From: Thalassovita mangrovi
Lineage (GTDB): Bacteria; Pseudomonadota; Alphaproteobacteria; Rhodobacterales; Rhodobacteraceae
Length of the DNA: 64,000 nucleotides
Assembly: GCF_009857745.1 (NCBI RefSeq)
Contig: NZ_WWEN01000004.1
Location: forward strand, 310,001 to 374,000
Direction of reading: 5' to 3'
This document shows positions 52,737 to 63,483 of the stretch, one piece after another; position 1 is the stretch's first letter; each line of letters begins with the position of its first letter. The notes beneath the pieces were generated by a model. The model was not told the origin of the DNA. It was given only the letters and a program-made list of their open reading frames with translations, and did not search any database. A program made the position numbers and the translations under genes.

Positions 52737-53573
52737 TCAGATCCGCACGCCCTTGCGCCCGGCCAGGTCGGTGAAATACTGCCACGCCACCCGGCCCGAC
52801 CGGGCCCCGCGCGTGGCCTGCCATTCGATGGCTTCGGCGCGCAGCGTGTCTTCGTCGACCTTGACCCCGTAGGCGGTGCAATAGCCGCGGATCATTTCCA
52901 GGTATTCGTCTTGGCTGCAGGGGTGGAAGCCCAGCCACAGGCCGAACCGGTCGCTCAGCGATACCTTTTCCTCGACCGCTTCCGACGGATTGATCGCGCT
53001 CGACCGCTCGTTCTCGATCATGTCGCGCGGCATCAGGTGGCGCCGGTTCGAGGTGGCGTAGAACACCACGTTGTCCGGCCGTCCCTCGATGCCGCCGTCC
53101 AGAACGGCCTTCAGCGATTTGTAATGCTCGTCATCGTGAGAAAAGCTCAGGTCGTCGCAGAACAGCAAGAACCGGTGTTGCGACCCGCGCAAAAGGTTCA
53201 TCAGCCGCGACACCGACGGCAGGTCTTCGCGCTGCAGTTCCACGATCTTCAGCCCGTGGCCCTGCTTGACGACCTCGGCATGGATCGCCTTGACGATGGA
53301 CGACTTGCCCATCCCGCGCGACCCCCACAGCAGGGCGTTGTTGGCGGGCAGCCCTTGGGCGAATTGCAGCGTGTTGGCGAAAAGCGTGTCGCGGGTGCGT
53401 TCGACGCCGACCAGCAGCGACAGGTCGATCCGATTGACCTGCGGCACCGGGGCCAGGCGGTCGGGATCCACGTGCCACACGAAGGCATCGGCGCTGTCGA
53501 AATCGGGGGCGGCGAGGGGCGCCGGAGCCATCCGCTCCAGCGCCTCGGCGATCCGTTTCATTACCGGTTTCAC
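52737..53573 (-). CDS. DUF815-family ATP-binding protein
   Basis: A 278-residue AAA-like ATPase. Walker A is ALLWGSRGMGKSSIVKAIH (about residues 79-97), Walker B FLLFCDDLSFSHDDEHYKSL, and the arginine-finger/sensor part VVFYATSNRRHLMPRDM. DUF815 proteins lie next to tat genes in many alphaproteobacteria and their role is unknown. The start overlaps the tatC stop (ATGA) on the minus strand, indicating co-expression with the Tat translocase. Confidence 0.88.
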   Translation of the reverse strand: MKPVMKRIAEALERMAPAPLAAPDFDSADAFVWHVDPDRLAPVPQVNRIDLSLLVGVERTRDTLFANTLQFAQGLPANNALLWGSRGMGKSSIVKAIHAEVVKQGHGLKIVELQREDLPSVSRLMNLLRGSQHRFLLFCDDLSFSHDDEHYKSLKAVLDGGIEGRPDNVVFYATSNRRHLMPRDMIENERSSAINPSEAVEEKVSLSDRFGLWLGFHPCSQDEYLEMIRGYCTAYGVKVDEDTLRAEAIEWQATRGARSGRVAWQYFTDLAGRKGVRI

Positions 53574-54478
53574 TTCTCGTCCTCGTCGAATTCGGCCATC
53601 AGGGGATCGTCGAATTCCTCTTCGGCGTCCTCGTCGTCGTAATAGCCTTCTTCGCGCAGGCGTGCCTCGCGCTTGGTTTCGACCCGGGCGACCAGGAAGA
53701 TCGAAATCTCGTACAGCCCGTAAACCACGGTGAACAGGATGATCTGGGTGGTGACATCCGGCGGCGTGACCAGCGCGGCCACGGTCAGGATGCCGACGAC
53801 GGCGTATTTACGGGTGTTGCGCAGCCCCTGGGCCGAGGCCAGGCCGGCCTTGCCCATCAGGGTCAGCAGCACCGGCAGCTGGAAACACAGCCCGAAGGCC
53901 ACGATCATCTTCAGCGTGATGTCGAGCGTTTCGTTGACCTTGCCGTTGAAGACGATGTCGATGCCCTTGTCGGGGCTCTGCTGCACCTCTTCGCCGGTCA
54001 GCAGCGCCGACACGAAGGACGGGAAGTCGGCAAAGCCCAGGAAGAACGACATCGCCATCGGGATCACCACGAAATGGGCGAAGGCCGCGCCCAGCAGGAA
54101 CAGCGCGGGCGAGGCGACCAGGAAGGGCAGGAAGGCGTTCTTTTCGTTCTTGTAGAGCCCCGGCGCCACGAAGCGCCACAGCTGATAGCCGATCACCGGG
54201 AAGGACAGGGCCAGACCACCGACCATCGAGATGCGGATCAGGGTAAAGAAATATTCCTGCGGCGCGGTGTATTGCATCACCGGGTTCGGGTTGCCCAGAT
54301 CGCGCATGGTGGTTTCGATCGGGATCAGCAGGAAATCGAGGATCGCACCGCCGAAGGAAAAACAGATCACCATGCCGATGATGAAGGCGATCAGCGCCCT
54401 GATCAGCCGCGTGCGCAGCTCGGCCAGATGTTCGATCAGGGGCGCGCTGCTGTCTTCCAGCTCGTCGGTATTGCTCAT
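53570..54478 (-). CDS. tatC: Sec-independent protein translocase TatC
   Basis: A 302-residue polytopic membrane protein with six helices. The TatC signature [19 protein letters not shown]-type N-terminus ([20 protein letters not shown]) and FALFPHLT-free segments [18 protein letters not shown] and [20 protein letters not shown] are recognisable. The C-terminus carries a long acidic tail ([18 protein letters not shown]). It forms the twin-arginine signal receptor with TatB. Both ends overlap neighbours. Confidence 0.95.
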   Translation of the reverse strand: MSNTDELEDSSAPLIEHLAELRTRLIRALIAFIIGMVICFSFGGAILDFLLIPIETTMRDLGNPNPVMQYTAPQEYFFTLIRISMVGGLALSFPVIGYQLWRFVAPGLYKNEKNAFLPFLVASPALFLLGAAFAHFVVIPMAMSFFLGFADFPSFVSALLTGEEVQQSPDKGIDIVFNGKVNETLDITLKMIVAFGLCFQLPVLLTLMGKAGLASAQGLRNTRKYAVVGILTVAALVTPPDVTTQIILFTVVYGLYEISIFLVARVETKREARLREEGYYDDEDAEEEFDDPLMAEFDEDEK

Positions 54479-54948
54479 GCCTTATCCTCGGGGGCCTTGT
54501 CCCCGGCAGGGGGATCTTGCGGCGCCGCGTCCTTGGCCACGCCTGCCGCCTGTTCGCCGCCGAAGTCCGCGGCGGCCTCGGCGTCGAGCCGCGCCTGCGC
54601 CTTCTTGGCGGCTGCGTCCTGGATCTTCTTGGCCGCGTCGGCGCGGTCTTCGTCCAGGCCGTTATCCGCCTCGGGGTCCCATTTGGTGAACTCCCCGGCG
54701 GCGTCCTTGACCTTGTCCATCCCGAACTTCGCCGGATTGGCGGCGGCGCGCAGGCTTTCGCTGACGTCCTTGACGCCGGCCTCGTCCGCGGCCTGGTTCA
54801 TTGCGCGGGTGAATTCGCGCGACATCGCCTTGGCCTTGCCCACGAAATTGCCGACCGACCGGAACAGGCCGGGCAGGTCCTTGGGGCCCACCACGATCAG
54901 CGCCACGATGCCGATCACCATAAGCTCGGTCCAGCCAAGATCGAACAT
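54475..54948 (-). CDS. tatB: Sec-independent protein translocase TatB
   Basis: A 157-residue protein: the TM helix [20 protein letters not shown] with the conserved Glu, then the amphipathic helix [18 protein letters not shown], and a long charged Asp/Ala-rich tail with [12 protein letters not shown]. The stop overlaps the tatC start. Confidence 0.93.
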   Translation of the reverse strand: MFDLGWTELMVIGIVALIVVGPKDLPGLFRSVGNFVGKAKAMSREFTRAMNQAADEAGVKDVSESLRAAANPAKFGMDKVKDAAGEFTKWDPEADNGLDEDRADAAKKIQDAAAKKAQARLDAEAAADFGGEQAAGVAKDAAPQDPPAGDKAPEDKA

Positions 54949-54952
54949 GTGC

Positions 54953-55171
54953 TCAGACCTTGTCTTTTTCTTCGCTTTCCGGGGTCACGTCCTTGGCGGC
55001 TTCGGCAGCCTGGTCTTCGATTTCCTTGGTGCCGTCATTCACGCCCTTCTTGAAGGCGGTGATGCCCTTGCCCACTTCGCCCATCAGCGAACTGATCTTG
55101 CCGCGACCGAAAAGGACCAGCACCACGACGGCGATCAGCAGAAGGCCGGGAAGGCCGATATTGTTCAGCAT
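54953..55171 (-). CDS. tatA: Sec-independent protein translocase TatA
   Basis: The start is ATG 55171 with GGGAGAGAC upstream, giving 72 residues. An earlier in-frame start would prepend a non-hydrophobic segment. The helix [18 protein letters not shown] is followed by [20 protein letters not shown], the TatA hinge and amphipathic helix. It forms the pore component. It leads the tatA-tatB-tatC-DUF815 operon. Confidence 0.93.
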   Translation of the reverse strand: MLNNIGLPGLLLIAVVVLVLFGRGKISSLMGEVGKGITAFKKGVNDGTKEIEDQAAEAAKDVTPESEEKDKV

Positions 55172-55362
55172 GTTGTCTCTCCCATGAACGGGCCGCATCC
55201 CCGGGCCCGGGTAAAATCAACCCTGTATCTAATGACGAAAAGGGCGGGTTGGAAGAACCAAAGCGCCGCAACGGGCTGTTTTTTGCCAAACCGGGCCGTC
55301 TGTGCGGGCTTTATACCCACAAATACGGATCAAGGCGGGGCGGCTTTCCGGGGCGTGCCGGA

Positions 55363-56445
55363 TCAGGCGGCAGGGAAGACGAAGCAGCGGTCGCGCCGGA
55401 TCATCAGCCACAGCACCCGGCCCGGATTGGGCAGGAACACGTTGGGCACCGTCGCCTTGAGCACCGAGCCGTCGTGATCCATCCGGATTTCGACCAGGCT
55501 TTCCGATCCCATGAAGCGCGCCCGCACCACTTCGCCGCGCGCCGCCGTGCCGTGTTCCGGCGTCGGCAAGGGGCCCTTGCCGCCGCGGTCGAATTCGATC
55601 TTCAGGTGCTGCGGCCGGATGACGATTTCCACTTCCTTGCCGTCCGGAACCCCGGGGGCGAGGAACTGACCGAACGGCGTGTCGGTCAGGGCGCCCTGAA
55701 CCTTGCCGCGTATCACGTTGATATCGCTGAAAAACGCGACTGCCTGCTTGTCGCGGGGCGCGTAGTAGATATTGTAGGGCGCGCCCTGCTGCACGATCCG
55801 CCCGTCGCGCATCAGCGCGATCTCGTCGGCCATGCGCATCGCTTCCTCGGGTTCGTGGGTGACCAGCAGGACGGCGGCGTCTTCCTGTTTCAGCACTTCC
55901 AGCGTCTGGTCGCGGATATCGTCGCGCAGCCGGTTGTCGAGGCCGGAAAACGGCTCGTCCATCAGCATGATCCTGGGCCGCGGCGCCAAGGCGCGGGCCA
56001 GCGCCACGCGCTGCTGTTCGCCGCCCGACAGCAGGTAGGGGAAGCCGTCGATGAAACGTTTCAATCCGACCTTGTCGAGCAATTCCTCGACCCGGGCGCG
56101 TTTCTGATCCTTGGAACCGGACAGGCCGAAGGCCACGTTGTCACCCACGGTCAGATGCGGGAACAGCGCGAAATCCTGGAACATCAGCCCGATATGGCGC
56201 CGTTCGGGCGGGATGCGGAACACCGTGTCGCAGATCAGCCGGCCGTCGACATAGATCTCGCCCTCGTCCTGCATCTCGACGCCCGCGATCATCCGCAGGG
56301 TGGTGGACTTGCCGCAGCCCGAGGGGCCCAGCAGGCAGGTCACTTGCCCCGGCATCACCTTCAGCGACACGTTGTCGACCACCGGCCGGCCGTCGAAGCG
56401 GCGGACCAGGTTGCGGATCTCAAGGCGGGGGGGCGTGACGGACAA
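55363..56445 (-). CDS. Orphan ABC-transporter ATPase (PotA/FbpC-type)
   Basis: There is no Met in the usual start region. TTG 56445 with AGGAA six bases before is the best start (360 residues). ABC motifs: Walker A LLGPSGCGKSTTLRMIAGVE, Q-loop MFQDFALFPHLT, signature YLLSGGEQQRVALARALA, Walker B RIMLMDEPFSGLDNRL, H-loop VTHEPEEAM. The C-terminal TOBE-like domain (VEIVIRPQHLKIEF) fits importers for iron(III), polyamines or sulfate. No permease or binding-protein gene is adjacent. The function call is limited to ATPase. Confidence 0.85.
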   Translation of the reverse strand: MSVTPPRLEIRNLVRRFDGRPVVDNVSLKVMPGQVTCLLGPSGCGKSTTLRMIAGVEMQDEGEIYVDGRLICDTVFRIPPERRHIGLMFQDFALFPHLTVGDNVAFGLSGSKDQKRARVEELLDKVGLKRFIDGFPYLLSGGEQQRVALARALAPRPRIMLMDEPFSGLDNRLRDDIRDQTLEVLKQEDAAVLLVTHEPEEAMRMADEIALMRDGRIVQQGAPYNIYYAPRDKQAVAFFSDINVIRGKVQGALTDTPFGQFLAPGVPDGKEVEIVIRPQHLKIEFDRGGKGPLPTPEHGTAARGEVVRARFMGSESLVEIRMDHDGSVLKATVPNVFLPNPGRVLWLMIRRDRCFVFPAA

Positions 56446-56749
56446 GGGGGATTCCTGGGGCGTTTCCTGGCTTTCCGATAAAAACCATCGGGCTTTGCGC
56501 TGACTTAGCAACCCTTGGCGCGGTAGACAAGGCTTCTGATGGGGCGGGCAGGGCGTTCGCGCGCACCACTTGGCCCGAACAGCGGCGCTTTGCGCCGCCG
56601 GGCCGCGCCCTCCCTCCCCCTTGGGAGGGCGCATTGGCGAGGCTGTGGCGGGCCCAGGCGTCGTCCGGATGTCTCAGGATAAACTGCCAATCCTCGACGG
56701 CCCGATGCGCCCACCCGAGGGAGGGCGCGGCCCTGCGTTTCGCCCTGTC
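56446..56749. other. Intergenic region upstream of the ABC gene
   Basis: No gene was found in these 304 bases. They contain two GC-rich hairpins: CGGCGC/GCGCCG around 56583-56597 and the 10-bp stem 56605-56614 with 56623-56632. A similar GAGGGAGGGCGCGG sequence occurs again near 56717. These may be small intergenic palindromic elements. The bases just before 56445 contain the ABC ribosome site. Confidence 0.4.
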
Positions 56750-57790
56750 TCAGCAGCCGCAATCGACAGCGCCAGCAGCCTCATCCTTGAACGGATGATC
56801 GCCACCGCAGCCCGCGAAGATTCCGTAATGGGTGGAAAAATCGCCGATGAAAGTGAAGTGATCGGCAAAGCGCGTATCGGCCAGCATCTTCCAGGTGTTG
56901 CCGCAGACCGGGAACACCTTGCCGGTCTCGATCCAATGATGCGCGTCCAGATCGAACCGGTGCGGCGCGTGGGGCAGGGTTCCCTTGTAGATCACCGCCT
57001 GGCCGTAATCCTCGCATTCGGTTTCCAGCCCGTCGAGCTTGAACAGCCGGTAGGTGGCCGAGGTGAAGGTCAGCGGCGCCACCCGCGCTTCCAATTTGGG
57101 GTTCTCGATGGTCAGCGGCCGGTGGTTCACCAGCCGGGGATCGTCGAACCCGGCGCGCTTGGCGAAGGTCAGGAAATCGTTCCAGTACAGCGCCCCGGAC
57201 AGGCATTCGCCATACAGCACCTCGTCCTCGGCCATCGCTTTCGGCACCCGGCGGTCGGCATAGACGTCGGAAAAATACATCTCGCCGCCCTGTTTCAGCA
57301 GCTCATGGGCACCGCGCAGCACCGCCTGCTTGTCGGTGGCGAGGTTCACCACGCAATTGGACACGATCACGTCGAAACTGCCCGGGTCCAGCGGCAACTC
57401 GCCCAGCTTTTCGATGAAGCCGCGATGAAATTCCACATTGGCGAAACCGAACTTTTCGGCGTGCCAGTCCTTGTGCGCCTCGGCCACGGCCAGCTGTTCG
57501 GGCGTCATGTCGACGCCCACCACCGACCCTTCGGGGCCCACCAGCTGCGCCAGCGCATAGACATCGCGCCCCGCGCCGCAGCCCAGGTCCAGCACCCGCG
57601 CGCCGCGCAATCCCTGCGGCATCACCAATCCGCAGCCGTAATAGCGGGTCAGAACCTCGTCATGGACATTGCGCAGCACGTCCTTGACATAGTCGGGCAT
57701 GTCTTCGGGGGAACAGCAGGCATTGGTCTGCAGGTCGTCGCTGCCCTGCAGCACCTTGCCGTAATAATCCTGAACCGATTCATGCTTCAT
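56750..57790 (-). CDS. ArsM-like SAM-dependent methyltransferase
   Basis: A 346-residue protein. The SAM-binding motif I VLDLGCGAGRDVYALAQLVG, GVDMTPEQL and SNCVVNLATDKQAVLR match arsenite methyltransferases. Cys25, Cys53, Cys146 and Cys196 are spaced 28, 93 and 50 residues apart, very near the four As-binding cysteines of ArsM. SDVYADRRVP and YGECLSGALY are also typical. The C-terminus ends in DCGC. No other ars gene lies nearby. ArsM converts As(III) to methylated forms. Specificity for arsenic is inferred from the cysteines. Confidence 0.8.
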   Translation of the reverse strand: MKHESVQDYYGKVLQGSDDLQTNACCSPEDMPDYVKDVLRNVHDEVLTRYYGCGLVMPQGLRGARVLDLGCGAGRDVYALAQLVGPEGSVVGVDMTPEQLAVAEAHKDWHAEKFGFANVEFHRGFIEKLGELPLDPGSFDVIVSNCVVNLATDKQAVLRGAHELLKQGGEMYFSDVYADRRVPKAMAEDEVLYGECLSGALYWNDFLTFAKRAGFDDPRLVNHRPLTIENPKLEARVAPLTFTSATYRLFKLDGLETECEDYGQAVIYKGTLPHAPHRFDLDAHHWIETGKVFPVCGNTWKMLADTRFADHFTFIGDFSTHYGIFAGCGGDHPFKDEAAGAVDCGC

Positions 57791-57904
57791 GGCCGTTCCC
57801 TTTGTCGTTGCTTCACAACGGGATAGGGCGCAAACCCGGTCCCGGCAATGCGGCGCGGCGGCGCGTCACGCAAGCGTGACCTTCTGGGACAGATTTCCCG
57901 AACG

Positions 57905-57940
57905 AAAAAGGGGCGAAACCTGACCCAGATTTCGCCCCCT
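57905..57940 (-). terminator. Terminator of the SDR gene
   Basis: On the minus strand, arms 57930-57938 and 57910-57918 (GGGGCGAAA) pair over nine bases, and TTTTT (complement of 57905-57909) follows. It lies just after the stop of the 57951-58730 gene. Confidence 0.82.
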
Positions 57941-57950
57941 CGCATTTCGC

Positions 57951-58730
57951 TTACAGCGTCGCGTTGATGCCGCCGCCATCCAGAAGCACGTTCTGCCCGA
58001 TCATGTAGCCCACATGTTTCGAGCACAGGAAGGCGCACATCGCGCCGAATTCCTCGGGCGTGCCGTCGCGGCCGGTCGGGTTGGCGGCCTGGCGTGCGGC
58101 GCGGGCCTCGTCGATGCTGATGCCCTGGGTTTCGGCGGTGCGCGCATCCAGCGACGCGATCCGGTCGGTGGCGTGCGACCCGGGCAGCAGGTTGTTCATC
58201 ACCACGCCCGACCCTGCGATCTGGCGCGCGGTGCCGGCGACGTAACCGGTCAGACCGGCGCGGGCGGAATTCGACAGGCCCAGCACGGCGATCGGCGCCT
58301 TCACCGATTGCGAGGTGATGTTGACCACGCGGCCCCAGCCGCGTTCCATCATCCCCGGCACCAGCGCCTTGATCAGCGCGATCGGGGTCAGCATGTTGGA
58401 ATCCAGCGCCTTGATGAAATCCTCGCGTTCCCAGTCGGTCCACATGCCCGGCGGCGGGCCGCCCGCGTTGTTGACCAGGATATCGACCTGGCCCGCGACC
58501 TCCAGCAGCTGCGCCCGGCCTTCTTCGGTGGTGACGTCGGCGGCGACAGTGTCGACGTTGACGCCGTATTTCTGCCGGATTTCCTCGGCCGCGGCTTCCA
58601 GCGCCTCGGCGCCGCGCGCGTTCATCACCAGATCGACACCGGCCTCGGCCAGAGCCTCGGCGCAGCCGCGCCCCAAACCCTTGCTCGATGCGCATACGAT
58701 CGCTTTTTTGCCTGCGATTCCCAGATCCAT
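57951..58730 (-). CDS. SDR-family oxidoreductase lacking the YxxxK motif
   Basis: A 259-residue SDR. The N-terminal nucleotide-binding motif CASSKGLGRGCAEALAEAG, the DVTTEEGRAQ segment, and NNAGGPPPG are present. The catalytic Ser region NITSQSVKAP is present, but where YxxxK is expected the sequence reads LGLSNSARAGLTGYVAG. This Asn/Arg arrangement is seen in a subfamily of BacC/BKR-like SDRs. The C-terminal IGQNVLLDGGGINATL is standard. Activity is uncertain: it may be a dehydrogenase variant or a non-catalytic protein. Confidence 0.85.
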   Translation of the reverse strand: MDLGIAGKKAIVCASSKGLGRGCAEALAEAGVDLVMNARGAEALEAAAEEIRQKYGVNVDTVAADVTTEEGRAQLLEVAGQVDILVNNAGGPPPGMWTDWEREDFIKALDSNMLTPIALIKALVPGMMERGWGRVVNITSQSVKAPIAVLGLSNSARAGLTGYVAGTARQIAGSGVVMNNLLPGSHATDRIASLDARTAETQGISIDEARAARQAANPTGRDGTPEEFGAMCAFLCSKHVGYMIGQNVLLDGGGINATL

Positions 58731-58912
58731 TCCGATCGATTCCCCTGTATTGTTTCTAAAACGCCTCGGTGGCGTACCGTTAAGTATAGTGACCCCTCCA
58801 AAAGGGAAATGCCAGCAAAAGGCCGCCGCGTTGATCGTTTTGCGTCATAATCGTAAACTATTGTATGTAGTGATGAAGTGTGCCGATGTTACCGGCGGGA
58901 AGGTAAGTGTTC

Positions 58913-59926
58913 ATGAATGATTTCAGCCCCAGTTCGATCTTCAGGCTGCCGGTTTACCGCAGCAGCGCCATGGTGGTGTCGCACGGGGCCAATCTGGGCG
59001 ATTGCCTGTCCTTCGCGGATGAGCTGGTGCTGGACGATACCTATTTCGTGCGCCCCGCCGCGCGCGCGACCCGGTTGGCGCTGGCGCCGGGCGACAATGG
59101 CACCTTCGCCATCACCGGCAATACCGAAATCGGCCATCCCGGCGCGACGATCCATCTTGACAGCTGCCTGACCTTCATGTCGATCCACGGCATCACCACC
59201 GAGGTGCTGGTACTGGTCGAAGTGGACGAAGACGGCGACGTCGTCGAGATTTACGCGCTGCCGCTGGCGCCGCTGCAGCCCAAGCAGGAACTGGTTCTGG
59301 TCGGCGTCGATACCGACAACGCCCGCGCCAAGCTGGGCGAATTCGCCTGCGTCAGCTTCACCCGCGGCACCCGTATCACCATGGCGACCGGCGAACAGCG
59401 CCGGGTCGAGGACCTGCGGGTCGGCGACCGGGTGTTGACCCGCGACGACGGCGCGCAGGAACTGCGCTGGATCGGCCAGACCACCGCGCGGGCGGTGGGG
59501 GAATTCGCCCCGGTCCATATCGCCGCTGGCGCGCTGCACAACGCCGACGACCTGGTGGTCAGCCCGGAACATCGTCTGTTCGTCTACCAGCGCTCGGACG
59601 AGCTAGGCGCGGGGCGGGCCGAATTGCTGATCAAGGCGCGCGATCTGGTCAACGGCACCACCGTGACCCGCACCGATGGCGGCTTCGTCGAATATTACCA
59701 GCTGCTGTTTGACGATCATCAGATCGTCTATGCCGAAGGCATCGCCGCCGAAACCCTGCTGGCCGACCTGCGCAGCTCGGCGATCCTGCCCGAGGACGTG
59801 GTGGCGCAGATGCGGGCCGGCACCTTGCGCCATTCCGACCGGTCCTATCTGGATTTCGACCTGCTGCCGGTGGCGAAGGGTGACGAAGATCTGACCGTCG
59901 CGCTGCGCCGCGCCTCGACCGGCTGA
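58913..59926 (+). CDS. Hint-domain (Hedgehog/intein-type) protein
   Basis: The start is ATG 58913 with GGAAGG about ten bases upstream, giving 337 residues. GTG 58907 is possible but too close. The C-terminal Hint_2 domain begins VSFTRGTRITMATGEQRRVE and continues with DLRVGDRVLTRDDGAQEL, VVSPEHRLFVYQ, FDDHQIVYAEGIAAETLLA. Residues 1-145 form an N-terminal module with no recognised family. Such Rhodobacterales proteins are often secreted. The residue before the Hint fold is Cys (FACVSFTRG), as in self-splicing types, but no cleavage data exist. Confidence 0.85.
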   Translation: MNDFSPSSIFRLPVYRSSAMVVSHGANLGDCLSFADELVLDDTYFVRPAARATRLALAPGDNGTFAITGNTEIGHPGATIHLDSCLTFMSIHGITTEVLVLVEVDEDGDVVEIYALPLAPLQPKQELVLVGVDTDNARAKLGEFACVSFTRGTRITMATGEQRRVEDLRVGDRVLTRDDGAQELRWIGQTTARAVGEFAPVHIAAGALHNADDLVVSPEHRLFVYQRSDELGAGRAELLIKARDLVNGTTVTRTDGGFVEYYQLLFDDHQIVYAEGIAAETLLADLRSSAILPEDVVAQMRAGTLRHSDRSYLDFDLLPVAKGDEDLTVALRRASTG

Positions 59927-59981
59927 GGACTTTCGCGTCAAACTCTTGACGGAATGCGGATTTTCACCCAACGGTTAAGCC

Positions 59982-60569
59982 GTGGGTGCATTGATCAGAA
60001 ATATATGGCAGCCTCGGACACGGCCCGATGGCGTTCACCTGGTGCTAGGATTTTCCTGCGCCGGGAAATCCACCTATATCCGCCACCTGGTGACGGAAAA
60101 CCGCCGCTTCGCCACGGCGACCCCGATCTATGAACACATGTTCCGCACCGGCCTGTGCACCGAACTCAGGCCCGGGGACTTGTTCCACATGGACATTTCG
60201 ACGGTGCGCAAAGCCCCGGGGGCAGATTGCGACGCGCAGGTGCAGGACCATCCGCTGTTCGGCAAGGTTTTCGAAGCCGGTCACAGGCTGAGCGTCGACG
60301 TCCTGCTGGCGCCCAGGTCCGAAATCAGGACCCGCATCCAAGACCGAACGCATCTGGGGCTGGGCTGGGGCAACGACAATGTCACTGGCACCTATCCCTG
60401 TGCCAGCAAGCTCAGGGTGCTGGACGCCCTGTGCCTGATGCAAAGATACCAGGTCTGGCAGGGCCACCTGCACCGTAACCGGATACGGCACCGGTTCATC
60501 TGGTCCTCCGATGAACGTTTCGTCACGCTGAGCGGCTGGGACGAGGCGCGGCGCATTCTGCTGCGCTGA
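59982..60569 (+). CDS. P-loop protein of unknown function
   Basis: A 195-residue protein starting at GTG 59982 (alternative TTG 59991). GVHLVLGFSCAGKSTYIRHL has a Walker A loop GFSCAGKST (residues about 23-31). The remainder (IYEHMFRTGLCTELRPGDLF, HMDISTVRKAP, VDVLLAPRSEIRTRIQDRTH, LGWGNDNVTGTYPCASKL) looks like a kinase or transferase fold without a recognised family. The gene follows the Hint-domain gene by 55 bases and may be co-transcribed. It may act as a sulfotransferase- or kinase-like enzyme, which is speculation. Confidence 0.6.
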   Translation: MGALIRNIWQPRTRPDGVHLVLGFSCAGKSTYIRHLVTENRRFATATPIYEHMFRTGLCTELRPGDLFHMDISTVRKAPGADCDAQVQDHPLFGKVFEAGHRLSVDVLLAPRSEIRTRIQDRTHLGLGWGNDNVTGTYPCASKLRVLDALCLMQRYQVWQGHLHRNRIRHRFIWSSDERFVTLSGWDEARRILLR

Positions 60570-60638
60570 CCCGTTGCGTGCCTTCTGCGATCATCACCGA
60601 TATTGCCACCGCGCGGCCCGGTATATATATGCGCGATC

Positions 60639-62242
<1,604 letters not shown>

Positions 62243-62246
<4 letters not shown>

Positions 62247-62737
62247 CGCAGGAGCCTCCACCGTGCATCTTTTGCTATGGAAAGGAAGCGCGCCCATGCG
62301 CGCCAGAGGGTCTGTTCGATGTCAGCTGGGTTGCTCACAGCTATCTAGAGCATATTGCGCGATCAGAAAATCATGAGGCAAAAGCAGAGGCGCTATTTTG
62401 GTCGTATAATTGTATTTCTGATCTCGTCGAAGATACGCCAGAAATTGCATTCCAGATTGTCCTAATTTTAGCCGACGGCCTGACAAGTCCTCGTCAAGCC
62501 TCAATCGTAGCTGCAGGTTTCTTGGAAGACATAATTGTCAAACATGGCCCGACATTTATTGATCGGATAGAAGAAATAGCATACCGCTCGCCTCGTTTTC
62601 GCTATGTGCTTTCAGGTGTTTGGCCGCAGGGCGAGCAGGATAGCGCGGTATGGAAACGGATCGCGGCCATTCGCGAAAATGGCCCGCATATAGACAAAGA
62701 TTCCGTACTCCCTCCCCCTGACGGTGTTCATCAATGA
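62243..62737 (+). CDS. DUF6869-like protein, AT-rich compared with surroundings
   Basis: The start is GTG 62243 overlapping the prfC stop, giving 164 residues. Near the N-terminus is CIFCYG (CxxC). The central part (SWVAHSYLEHIARSENHEA, ALFWSYNCISDLVEDTPEI, LILADGLTSPRQASIVAAGF, LEDIIVKHGPTFIDRIEEIA) and SGVWPQGEQDSAVWKRI match the DUF6869 type of small helical proteins. The bases from about 62320 to 62720 are noticeably AT-richer than the neighbours, suggesting acquisition by transfer. The role is unknown. Confidence 0.7.
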
Positions 62738-62801
62738 AACAGATTTCCAGTCTGAACTGTTGTATGATTTGGAATATCTGAAACGAAGGCCGGGAATCGC
62801 C

Positions 62802-63407
62802 ATGCCCTTGCAGAACCGCGTCTTGCCGACGGGGGACATCGTTGCCGATCCAGGCCGCGGTCTCTTCACCGGCAATCGCGGTATTCTGCACCGGCCCGAC
62901 GGCTCCCTGGGGCCGTCGCGCTGGAAGCATCCGCATTGGGTCTGTTGCCTGCTGCGTTTCAAGGATCGCTATCACGGGCCGATGCCCGACCGCGGCTGGA
63001 CGGCGCTGTTTTTCCTCGATGAGGCGGTGGCGCTGGCCGCCGGGCACCGGCCCTGTCACGAATGCCGCCGCGCTGATGCGCGGCGTTTTCGTGCCGCCTG
63101 GGAAGATGCGAACGGGTCGGTTGCGGGGTTGGGCGATATCGACAAGGCGTTGCATAGGGCGCGGGTGCGCCGGGACCGGCAACAGGTTCGGCATGAGGCC
63201 CGGGCGGAGAACTTGCCGGACGGCACCTTCATCCTCGCGTCGGACCCCGCTCTGGTGTTGGGGGATGTAATTTACCAATTTACACCAGCAGGTTACGCGG
63301 CAAAGCAAACGCGCCCATCCGGCATGGTGACGGTCCTGACACCGGCCCCGACGGTGCGGGCGCTGGCGGCGGGATACCGGCCCGTGCTGCATCCCTCCGC
63401 CGCCTGA
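62802..63407 (+). CDS. Conserved protein of unknown function with CxxC (CHEC)
   Basis: The start is ATG 62802 (GGGAA just before), giving 201 residues. The family-like blocks are MPLQNRVLPTGDIVADPGRG, FTGNRGILHRPDG, PHWVCCLLRFKDRYHG, ALFFLDEAVALAAGHRPCHE followed by CRRADARRFRAAW, and the terminal GYRPVLHPSAA. I recall uncharacterised proteins of this layout in many proteobacteria. Cysteines in PCHEC may bind metal. Function unknown. Confidence 0.7.
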   Translation: MPLQNRVLPTGDIVADPGRGLFTGNRGILHRPDGSLGPSRWKHPHWVCCLLRFKDRYHGPMPDRGWTALFFLDEAVALAAGHRPCHECRRADARRFRAAWEDANGSVAGLGDIDKALHRARVRRDRQQVRHEARAENLPDGTFILASDPALVLGDVIYQFTPAGYAAKQTRPSGMVTVLTPAPTVRALAAGYRPVLHPSAA

Positions 63408-63483
63408 GGGATCGTTCCGCAGCAGCGTCAAAGCCGCCGCCAATTCTCTTGCAGTACGCCGCGCGCCGGGTCATTCTTTACCC

